Translations under genes and position numbers: made by a program
Shown here: piece by piece, positions 11,601 through 23,600 of the stretch
Layout: every line of letters starts with the position of its first letter
Numbering within the stretch: the first letter of the stretch is position 1
NCBI RefSeq assembly: GCF_029784135.1
Contig: NC_073745.1
Location: forward strand, 62,598,718 to 62,662,717
Length of the DNA stretch: 64,000 nt
Source of the DNA: Toxorhynchites rutilus septentrionalis
Lineage: Eukaryota > Arthropoda > Insecta > Diptera > Culicidae
Direction of reading: 5' to 3'
The notes under the pieces: generated by a model
Database searches by the model: none
Told to the model about the DNA's origin: nothing
The model's input: only the letters and a program-made list of their open reading frames with translations

Positions 11601-14600
11601 CCCCATTATTATTTCCCTTGGTAAGTCTTCTCCGGAAGTACCCACTAGACCAAGGTGGAAATTTGAATTCGCAGATTGGACTAGTTACCAGTTAGATACT
11701 GAAAACCGCCTCTTAGCCAGACAGGATTGGTCTGCAGAAAGCTTTTCTCAGACCATCCTTGAAATTGCTTTATTGCACATACCAAGAACCAGTGGAAATC
11801 CTGGGATAAAGTGCGTCCCTTGGTGGACCCCTGAGGTCGGAACTGCTATTAAATGCAGAAGAAAGGCGTTAAGAAAATTGAGGAACACCAACTCAAACAG
11901 TCCGCTCAAGCCTATTCTGTTGAAGGAATTCCAGAAGGCGCGAAGCGAAGCTAGGTCTGCCATTTTCTGAGCCAAACAGGACAAATGGGCCAAGTTTGTC
12001 GAAGACATCAACCCTCAAACGTCATCAAAAGAGTTGTGGAGCAAAATTGGAAGGCTAAACGGCAAAAAGAGAAGAAACCAATACAATCTCCTTATTTATG
12101 GTCAATATACTATTGACCGTAAAACAATAGCAGAAGCTTTTGGAGAACATTTTGCCAAAGCCTCGTCCAACCATAACTACAAATGTCTTTTCCAAACCAG
12201 AAAAGCCAAATGTGAAAATTAACTTGTTGACTTCAACTCCGATTCTGAGTTTGATTACAACAGGGATTTTTCCATCATCGATCTTGAATGGGCACTTGGT
12301 AGAGCGAAAGAAGGCTCTGCAGGACCAGACGAGATTAGCTATCCTTTGTTGAGAAATCTGACCTACCTTGGAAAAAAAGTCTTATTGAAACTTTACAATA
12401 AGGTATGGTCCAGCGGGAATATTCCCAATTGCTGGAAAGAAGGTCTGATAGTTTCACTTCCGAAACCAGACAAAAACCAACATCTTCTTGACAATTTCCG
12501 ACCTATAACTCTTTTGAGTTGTGTCGGAAATGTTCTAGAAAGGATAGTTAATCGACGCTTAAAGACCTTCTTAGAGTCTAATAAGCTACTAGATCCAAGA
12601 CAGTTCGCTTTTCGTGCGGGAAAATGCACAGAATATCACCTCGAAGAATTAGAGGCTATTGTACATGACGTTATCGAGTAAGATCACCACGCAGATGTGG
12701 CCTCACTTGATCTTAGCAAGGCATTTGATAGAGCATGGAGGTACCCAGTATTGAGGAGTCTCTTCGACTGGGGGATCCGTGGAAGACTAGGTTTTTATAT
12801 TAAAAGTTTCCTAGAAAATAGAACCTTTAGAACCATAGTCAACAGCACAAAATCTTCACTAAAAATCCAAGAAAATGGAATTCCCCAGGGCTCGGTTATA
12901 TCATCAACCCTCTTCTTGGTCATTATGCAATCCCTTTTTGCAAAAATTCCTGATAATGTAAAAATCCTTGTTTATGCAGATGACATTGTGCTAGTTTCAG
13001 TTAGCGTCGCTGCTTCAGCAACAAGGAAAAGACTTCAGAGCGCAATTGATTCCGTTCTAGACTGGGCCCAAAATCTTGGTTTCGAAATATCTCCGGAAAA
13101 ATCTAAAGTTCTTCATATATGTAGTCCAAAAGCTCACTTCAAAATTTCCAACCCCAGAATTTTCGAAACCCAAATCCCCTCAGTCAAAATTCTTAAAATA
13201 CTCGGAGTAACCTTTGACAAGAAACTTAGTTTCTTGCCACATGCTCAGGCGATCAAAAAGCGAACCTAGTTTCCGAACATAGGAAATCTCTTTTAAGGAT
13301 AGTAAATGCTTGGTTAATTCCAAAAATTCTCTATGGAGTAAGCATCTTCAGCAGAGGTGGCGAAAAACCGCTTAAAACGATCGAACCGGTATACAATAAG
13401 GCAATAAAGATAGCCATCGGTGCCTTTGTTACAAGTCCCACTCTCGCTGTTATGGCGGAAAGTGGGAAGCTACCATTCGATCGGCTCGTTACGAAGATTG
13501 TAACCGATAGAGCTATCCGTTACCTTTCAATTCCTGACCGCGACCATGATGTCCCATTAATATCTCGGGCGAAGGACCGATTCAAAGAACACACCAATCA
13601 GGATCTTCCCGATATATGTGTACATTCGACGGTTATGGAAAGGAATTGGAATGTGAAACCGCCGAACGTCAACCTTGATTTACTCGAGGAAGTTCGTGCA
13701 GGAGATCTCCAATCAAAAGTAAAGGCATGTTTCAATCACCTCGTAGAAACAAAATTCTAGTTTGAACATCAAGTTTACACTGATGGTTCTGTAAGCACTG
13801 ACGGTGTCGGTTGTGGAATTTTTGATAACCAATACACTGGTAGCTTCTCGCTTCCTCCTCAATGCACAATTTTTAGCGCAGAAGCTTTTTCGCTTCTAAT
13901 CGCTACCCAAGAGTGCACACATGATTCTCTTCCTACTGTTGTATTTTCTGATTCCGCGAGCTGTCTCCAGGCTCTTCAAAAAGGTAAAAACCTTCACCCA
14001 TGGATCATTGCAATAGAAGAAGCTGATTCTGACAAAAATATTACCTTCTGCTGGGTTCCCGGTCATACCGGAATTCCTGGAAACACTGCCGCCGACAAAT
14101 TAGCCGGTAGGGGCAGAACCCAAGAACCCCCTAATATACCCATTCCTCGCTCTGATGCGAAACTTTGGGTAAAACAACAGATCCGCCAAAGTTGGGACAT
14201 AGCCTGGAGAAATAGCAGATCAACTTTTCTTCAAAGAATTAAAAACAACACTCTTCCATGGCATGACAGAAACAACAGTAAGGAAACACGGCTTCTCACC
14301 CGTCTTCGAATGGGCCATACAAAGGTCACTCATACATATCTTTTTCAAAGAATTAAAGAAAAACCTCAATGTTCTTGCAACGAGGCTCCCATCTCTGTAA
14401 GTCACTTGCTACTGGATTGCCAACATACGAAGGATGCTAGAATTAGGAATAGTATTGGACAGAACCTAAGAGACATATTAAGTAATTATGACACTCAGGA
14501 GAATAACTTAATTGAATTTTTGAAAGAAACAGAACTTTACAAGAAAATATAGAACATTTGAAACAAAAATAATAAAAATAGTAGAAAAGAAAATCGGAGA

Positions 14601-17600
14601 CGAATGAATTGTTAGATTTAGAGTCTCCGTAAACAAAGAAAAAGAAGAAGAGCGTACAAGTCGCTCTCAAACCCCACCCATATGAGGTGAGCTTGGTGGA
14701 TTTTAATTCCACCGAGCTCTAGAGTCAACCAACTCCAGAAGTTGCTACGCATTCTGCACAACTTAATACGTATGCTCAACATGCAAACAAACATTTGTTG
14801 TTTGGAAACATTCAAGAAATTTTGAAAAAAAAATATTTTTGAGTATTCATAGTTTGAATGCATAACTGACATAGTCAGATGCAGCCATCATACATCATTT
14901 GAAAATTAACTACTATCAATATTTTGAGCTATAAGCTACATCTACATTTGAATCAAATTCTCTGTAGAGTCCAAACATGCTTTTCGTGATAGTGTCCTAT
15001 TACTTAAAATTTTATAATTAATGAATATAAGAAACCATTGAAACACTGCTCATATATGTAGTTACTTTTCTTTGTTCACAGTACCGCTATGAACGTAGAG
15101 AAGAAATCTTGATTTTTTTTGTGATAATTACTTAAATTTCTTTGCAATTGAAGCTTCAAGGTGATGATGAAAATAATCAGATTAGTAAGGAAATTTAAAT
15201 AACATAGATGTGGCCGGTGAATTGGATTCATTTTTACCTTCCGGACGTATCATTGATTTACAACAAATCCGGAGCACCTTTCCAGACATTTCATTAAATT
15301 TCTTCCAAACATACTTGTTTTTGTTCGTCAAGCCACGTAAACTACCGACGGTGACGCTTCGAAAATGTTTCGCTTCGAAAATGCTTCGCTTCGGAAATGA
15401 AAATGATACAGACGAAACAACTTGGTGCTTACGTGAAGCAATGGGAACAATTGTTCATTGAAGCGATTGATTGTCCACATAAATTGACGTATTTTCCAAG
15501 ATTTTCCAAAGGGAACAAATACGTTTTCATTCACAAAACCTCCTAGGCCCTCTTTTCACCGATAATATTCACTAACTGGACAGATTATCTTATCGGAAAT
15601 GTGCATGGTTATGCTTTTAGGCCAAAGAACAACAAACATGCGTTTTTCCAATACTAATGGTATTGGTGATATGCTAACATGGTCAGCTTAGACCACGAAC
15701 GAACACATGATGCAAACATGGTCAGCTTAGACCACGAATGAATACATGATGTTACTTTCTAATTTGTTATTTTGTTTTTTTTTGACGTAGGACTACGTCT
15801 TGTGCTCCCTTGGCCGAGTGGTTAGCGTCATAACTAACATGCCGGGTGTTCGGGTTCGATTCCCGTTCTGGTCGGGGGAATTTTTCGTCAAAGAAATTTC
15901 CTCCGACTTGCACTGTGATTACGCGTATTCTAGAGCTTGCCACTCAGAATGCATTCAAGGCGTGTTATTTGGCATAGAAATCTCAACTAAGTACTAATAA
16001 AAATGACGCAAGTAATACTACGTTGAAACGGCGAAGTTCCTCTAGGAACGTTAGTGCCATTGAAGAAGAAGAAGAAGAACTACGTCTTACATTAAGGGTG
16101 CCAAATCAGAAAACAGGTCACGTTTTTATGAAAAAAAGTTTATGTTAATAACTATTTTTGCTGCGAACGGATTTTACTGATTTGCATACCAATCGAATCA
16201 TAAATTTTCTAAGATTTGTTTGATATTCTATATATAACAACCCCATAGTCTGTATATGGTTTAAATTGATGAAAATTGAAAGCATTCCCATTTCCCCATA
16301 CATTTGTTCTGTCCATTTGTGTGCTTTCCCGAACAGAGCTGACAATAACGAGCAACCTATGCAGCCGCTAGAATAGAAACAGTCGGAAACGAATGAATCG
16401 TTGGATTTAAAGTCTCCGTAAACAAAAGAAAAAAGAAGAAGAAGAAGAAGAATAGAATCAAAGAAGGGGGATAGCGAAAAGAGAATATTTGCGAAGTAAG
16501 TAAGTATTGTAATTTGAGGAATTTGAGGAAAATTCTCAGAATCTTTCTGTGTCCGAAATGTTTCCCCTCGAGCTGTAAACGTTAGCGAATATTTCACTTG
16601 AAGTTTATCGCTGCAACTTTGTGCATCTGTTAGACGTGTGTTTGATACTTGTTGAATGGCGATGCACGGAAGATGCCTCTCGTTAAATACTCAGTGCAAT
16701 GCGTGCATTGATATATAGAAACAAATTGCAACACATGACCAATTAGTGTGTTGTTCTCGCAAAGGCAAGAAAGAATCGTTGCTTCTCTAAATGATTCTAC
16801 AAAACCACGCAAGCCATTAAACCTTTTCTGGGTCCCCGGAACTATTCACTAAAGAGTTATTTATGAACTTTCGACGTATTCGCAAATGATATCCGAAATG
16901 ATGAACCAAAAAATTTAAAAAAAAGATTGCGTAGTCCTACGTCCTAAGCGGTCGTGTCTCGGATACAATCCCGTGGATTTTTTTTAAATGTTCCTTCATT
17001 ACGCGGCCTTTTATAGGTCGTGGCTACAGAGACCAGCCCAGAGACTGAAAGTCTCTTCGATAAAGGACAAAAAAAAACAGTTGTAATCTGAGTTGTTCTA
17101 CCCTCACCCGTTGGGAATTCCCCGTCTAACCATCGATTTGATTCAGCGTTAACGGCAAAGCCATAAACACTTTATCATCTTTATCGGAGTGAAACTTAAA
17201 AACTCGATTTTCTCTCTTCGCTTGTTTGACCACAAACAATACTGGATCAAACAATCGCAAAGATTGAGCTGTGTTTGGTACGAAATCTTATCTTTCTAAC
17301 GCCCCCTAGAGTAACCAGATTGCACTTATACCACACGAGAAACAGATAGATCTATTGTATATTCGAATATTTTTAACTACACATTATATGTATTAAAGTA
17401 AATTTTAAAAAAACTAAAAAAAAGGGTCGGAAGTATCTCCGCGCACGACGGTAACTCAAGCATAGACGACTACAGCAGTGGTTACCTCTGCGTAGTTCAG
17501 AGACGAATGAACTCTCAGAGTTTAAAGTTTCTCTTAGTTCAACATCGTCATCATCATCATCATCATCACCTCTTCGCACTTACTTGAAGAACTTATCGAA

Positions 17601-20600
17601 CATCACGTCATCCACCTGGCTCGGACCGGTGCCGTACAGCTTGATGATTTGCTCGTTTTCCGGCCAGTAGCCGTACAACGCCCGGAACTGGCAGCCTGCG
17701 TCACGGAACAACACCAGGAAGTGTTTCGCCTCGGATCGGGCGATCTTTTCCAGCACCTTCTGTTTGGCCTCGCGATTGACGGCACCCGGGAAGACACAGT
17801 ACTCGACGGCATTCAGGATAATGCCCCGGTTTGATTTGGTCGCTGGTTGTTTGTAAAGCTTCGGGCCTATATATGCAGGGAAACGTAAAAAAAACACACA
17901 CAAGAGGTTTATCAGCATACAATCGCTAGGAAGGCTCACCGCGGGGTTAGTGTACAGTCGTATAAATATATTGCGTTGCTTATCAAGCCAAACACGCGTA
18001 GGTTCGGAAGGGAAGAGGGCACAAGCTAGCTATACAAACCATTGTAATCCATCATGGAGCTGGCGGTTGAAATGTCGCTGGATCCATCATCGAAACCGCG
18101 ACGTTTCGTGATCAGCCCCGGTGGCAGCGAGCCCGGGCCCGACGGCGACGGTAGATGGCGACTCGAGGGTCCCATGCCGGGTGACGGAGCGCGTCTCGGT
18201 GGCGTCGCGCGTCCCAGGCCGGAATCGGAATCTGATGTTAATAATTGTGGGATGCGAGGGATCGATCAGCAGCAGCAGCATTCATAATTTCGTGATCGTG
18301 TTTCGGACACATTCAACGCAAGACACGCGAACCCCGCACATGCCAATCAGGGTGTTTATTATATTAGGTGCCACGGTCACACAATTGTGTTTGGCGAGAT
18401 GATGAGAAGAGAAATGAGAGAAAAGGTACGATTTAATAACTAGTTAGCAGCTGTCAGCTTGAGAGAATTATTATTTTTCATCTCTTTTTTGTGAAGTGTG
18501 GAGTTATAGAGCTGTTAGATATATTAATTTCATAGTTCTTAAATCAGTGGATACAGCAAGAATTATAGTATTAGTCCAATTGGGAAACTGTACAGATTTT
18601 CCAATGCCTTAATCTTGATAGATGTCATGAAAACAGAAAGGAAAAAGTAACACAATTAAGGGTAATGTTAACGTGAAACATAGATTTTTTAACCATAAAC
18701 CAAAACAATTTTCAATTCAGGAAAGCGGAGGGATGCTCAATGAAGGTATAATGAATAGAACAGAAAACACAAGAAAACATATGCAAATCCAAATCCACCT
18801 ACGGTGGAAAACAAAAAAAAACTTTATTTCCTGAATGTTTTGTTAACAACACATACAATCCCGTTACGTTAGTATACTCGTATTCAACCCTTTGTTACTG
18901 TTCTAAACTGGTGTTAGTGTTTACGTGCTAAATACTATTAGAAGCATATCCTGTGTGAGTATCTACAGCCGCACCGACAAAATTCACTGTATTTCACATA
19001 CAGGTTGGAATCTTGTCATCCCGTTTCTATTGACACATCTACCGTACAGGGAATGTTTCTGGCGAGAGCCAGTGACAATATTCCTTTGCGTTTTCTCAGC
19101 ACGATTTGCTAAACTATTGCCTTCTAGCAGATACTCAAGAGTGTCTGTGAGAGATTTTTGAGTGATGGAAACATCCCGTTCACATTTTATAGCGCCACAA
19201 TGCTTGACACTTATCGATCGCTGCTCGGTCTGCACTGCAACCGATCGAAATGATTGCAGCCCATCAGCTGAACTCCCAGAACGAGCCTGTTGTCGCTGGT
19301 TTGCAGTTTGACACCGCGTACAGTACCACAGATGGTAACCATCATTATTGGATGATTGAGTTTCACGAGGAGGTAAACTCATACGACGAAACGATGCTCT
19401 GTTGGCATGGGTGAAACGCTGATCTGAATGGATTGATGGATGCTTTCCCAGCTCATTGACTGAAGCACACGACACACACAACATCTTCTAACGCAAGCAA
19501 GTGTTTGACTACTATTTGCTAAGGCGAATAGTAAATATTCCCATCATCTTTCTGCTAGTAACATAGAGGTGACAATTCTACAGGCTTCTAATCCACAATT
19601 AACACACCTCTTATATTCTTCGACTGCGGGGCTTGTATGAGAATTTACTCACTGAATGATTTAACATCAGTCAATATTAGGATCATTATTCAAAATATGA
19701 ATTTGGGCACCAGTAATAGAAATCACACACAAATTAACGGTCTCTTAACGTACGCGTTATCTTTGTTTGGAACAAGAGAACCCGACCTGTTTGTTCTATT
19801 TTGTGTGTTTCAGAATGAATAAAATATCCAGATTTGGCTAACGTATAAATCAGATGAAAAATGTTATACAACATCTACCGTGAGAAACGTACGACTCTCC
19901 CATATCAAAACCATTAACGGTTCGACAAACAGAAATTATATGATCTTTTTTCATACAGAAAGCCGCATGACTGTAGAAAGGAAATCCAATTTTAAAGTAC
20001 ATATTGGTTGAGAGCGGTAAAATAAAATTTGCTTGGGGCCGCAATAATCAAAGAAAACCTAATCCACAAACAATTTATCCGAGACACTTTCCAAAACCAA
20101 TCGTTCATGTAAATCCGCGTGTCCATGATGACGAATTTACAATTTCAACATCTGGGTCCTGTTCCATAATCAGCCTTATATTCGTTACAAGTTACAAGTC
20201 TAGTAACTACAAGTGCTAATATTGACGAATTTACGTAAGGCTGCATCAGCTCATGCGACACCTATATTAGAGCTCAGAGCCACAAAAGTGATAATGTTTG
20301 TTTTTCTAAGCACCTAAAAACGAGATTTGGCCATTAAATGGTAAGAAAATTAGATTTTTGTATACAGTGGAACCCCGATTATCCGCGAGCGAATAATCCA
20401 CGGGGCGGATTATTCGCGACAGCGAGTTCCAAGGTAAATCTATAAGCCTTCCCGGAATTTGTCAGTGAATGATACGCTCATGCACTTTTGTTTTGGTTCA
20501 TGGTTTCACAGGACACTGGAATACACGACCTTGTAGATGGATAGTTTAATGATTTATGTATTGATAAAACAAAGTTTTCATGCTGAAATATCCTTTTTGA

Positions 20601-23600
20601 CGTAGGACTACGTCTTTCATTTCTATACCGGGGTGTAAAATCAAAGTTTCGAAGACGAAAGCGTTACGCCGGAGACCGAGATTTTGAGCGTTAATAGCTC
20701 TCAAACAACTGAACGAAATGGTATGATAAACCCTTCATTCGAAAGATCAAATGTCTACGCGTTATATGCCTTTTACTTTTTGATCCAAAAACATGTTTCA
20801 ATAGTCTTAAAATTGCTTTCAAAACAGGCTATTGAAATCACCAATCGGTATATAAGCGAGCGCCGCTCGGAAATCCACTCAGTTATAATGGAACAGTGGT
20901 TGGAGCATGTTGTTGCTATTGTGGTGAAGCTCTTAGTTTATAGTGAAAACGTGGATGAACGGTGTCACCAAGAGCCTGTTTGTGCACCTTAGGCCAGAAG
21001 GGAGAATCCATCAGGAGGAGAGTGATGCCACAAACAGTTCCCCAGGAAGAGATCGAAGCAACCGCCACACACACACATACACGCGCGGAACTCTTCGTTT
21101 GGATGCCATTCAGCATCGAGAAAATTCCGGAAAGATTCAATCGTTGCTGAAAAATAATCTGCCAGTTCCCCTGGGAACTGAAAAATACATTCATGCGAAA
21201 GAGTTTATTTTAATGTTTTCTATCCATGTAACACTGACCTAACCTGAAACGCATTCAGTTTGTTTGGGACTGTGACGGAGCGCAGAAAAGCCGATCCATC
21301 AGAAAGAGAAGAGAAGACGACCGAGAGAATACCAGCATCGAAAATTGGTTCCGCTTGGGACATCGGAGCAACTGCCACACACACACATACACGCGCGCAA
21401 CTCTTTACGTTTGCTGGTTATCGAGAAGAATCCGGAAAGAAGTGATCGTTGCTGCAAAATAATCTGCCAGTTCCCCTTGGAATTGAAAATTACATTCAAG
21501 CGAAAGAGTTTATTTCAACGTTTTCTATCCATATAATACTGCGACCAAATACAATTGGTTTTGTGATTTTTCAATCAAGTGCAATTAACAGGTTGTTATC
21601 GAGTTAGCATTAACCACTGGTGGTGGACTTCGAGAAGAACCCGGAAAGATATCGCTGCTGCAAAATAATCTGCCAGTTCCCCTTGGCATTGAAAATAACA
21701 TGCAAGCGAAAGAGTTTATTTTAATGTTTTCTAACCATATAACACTTTCCTGCAAATAGCAGGAAAGCTTCTGAAGATTATTCTTCCCCAGCAGTAGGAT
21801 ATTTTCGTATCCGATATTGGATGTATAAAACCTTATACCTCCAACGTAACGCTCTCGTTTTCGAAGTCCCCCAAATATTCATTTATTCATTCATTCAGAA
21901 TGGATTCAGATTCAACTTCAAACAAATGATCACTAAATCAACGATAGTTCTACGTCACCATTGCGGTTATACCAAGATATAACCCACTTCTTGTTTATGG
22001 AGTTTGGAACTCATTTTTAGTCATTTATTGCGTTATCAGCGATTTTCGATATTCGCGGTGAGCTAGCCCGACTATTCTGCGGATAATCGGGGTTCTACTG
22101 TATTTACAAATGTTTCAACACGCGATTTGATCAAAGTCATAGATAATCTTCGGAGTTTTTAAGACATTTTCCAGAAGCTCATGCTGTGGATAGTAGCGAA
22201 GTATTCGATATCATATCGGGTTTTTCAATAAAAGCGCTACAATAGCTCTTTTTTAATTAAAAGAAAAATTAAAAGAAAAACTGGATATCAATGAAATTCT
22301 TTGTTCATGTGAAAGAAGTCCAGACGCTGAACCCAATTTTCGACGGTTTTCAAGCATAAATCGGCCGATACTGCTGCAATTTTACGTTCGATATTCCTAC
22401 GAAGTTCATCAATCGTCGTTAGCTTGTTGACATAGACCATAGACTTGACGAGGCCCACAGGAAATAATCTTACTGCGTCAAATCGCACGACCGAGATGGC
22501 CAATTGACTGGGCCACTTCGTGAGATAACACGCACACCAAACTTGGTTTTTCAATAAATCGATTGTTAAATTCGCTGTGTGGTTTGTGGCGCCACAAATT
22601 GCCCAAATCTACATCATACTAAAGGGTGTGTCACATCAAATTGCATCACGGAAAAAACGCTGCGTCGTGAATTAATCCTGCGCACTCATTTCGAGAATCC
22701 GGAGTTGTCACATCGGGACATCGGTAAGATGCTGGGAATCGTCCAATCCACGGTCAGCAGAGTACTAAAACGATACTTCGAGAACCTAACCATCGACCGG
22801 AAGGTGAAGAACGGCAAAAATGGATGCACCGTCAGTGAAAAAGATCACAAGCGCGTAGTTAAGCAGTTTAGACGTGATCCGAGAAGTTCGGTCCGGGATG
22901 TCGCCAATAAGCTGAATTTGTCAAGTTCATTCGTCCAGCGGACCAAGCAGCGGGAGGGCCTGCGTACATACAAGGTTCAGAAGGCTCCTAACCGCGACTA
23001 AAGGCAAAACATGGTGGGGAAGACGCGTGCCCGGAAGCTGTACACCGAAATGCTGACGAAGCCGCATTGCCTGGTAATGGACGACGAAACCTACGTCAAA
23101 GCGGACTTTCGTCAGCTGCCGGGCCTGTTGTTCTTCTCCGCAGAGGACAAATTCAGCGTTCCGGAGGAGATTCGCAAGCAGAAACTATCCAAGTTTGCCA
23201 AAAAGTACATGGTGTGGCAAGCGATCTGCTCTTGCGGAAAGCGGAGCGCCCCCTTCGTGATGACCGGCACGGTAAACGGGCAGGTTTACCTTAATGAGTG
23301 CCTACAGAAGCGCTTACTACCGCTATTGAAGCAGCACGAGGGCCCGACCATCTTCTGGCCGGATCTCGCTTCGTGCTACTATTCAAAGGACGTGTTGGAG
23401 TGGTACGAAGCCAACGGGGTCACCTTCGTTCCAAAGGAAATGAACCCGCCCAACGCGCCGGAGCTTCGCCCAATAGAGAAATATTGGGCGATTATGAAGC
23501 AGGCCCTCCGGAAGAACCCAAAAGTTGTCAAATCGGAGGCGGACTTCAAGAGAAAATGGATTTCTGTTAAAAAAAACTACAACCTGACGTTGTACAGAAC

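Larger units (their letters stand above)
9163..14649 (+). mobile_element. Full-length I-clade non-LTR retrotransposon
   Basis: The element has a 5' UTR (9163-9607), ORF1, ORF2 with endonuclease, reverse transcriptase and RNase H, a short 3' UTR and an AAG-rich tail. It is flanked by a perfect 10-bp duplication GAGCGTACAA (9153-9162 and 14650-14659). A C-terminal RNase H domain is known from the I clade, which fits. Six lesions in ORF2 and one in ORF1 show it is dead, although almost no sequence is lost. Confidence 0.88.

Noticed and set aside
15802..15880. A possible functional tRNA gene
   Set aside because: It has A and B boxes but no convincing acceptor-stem pairing, and continues into a repeat with a GAA tail and target duplication, so it is a SINE head.
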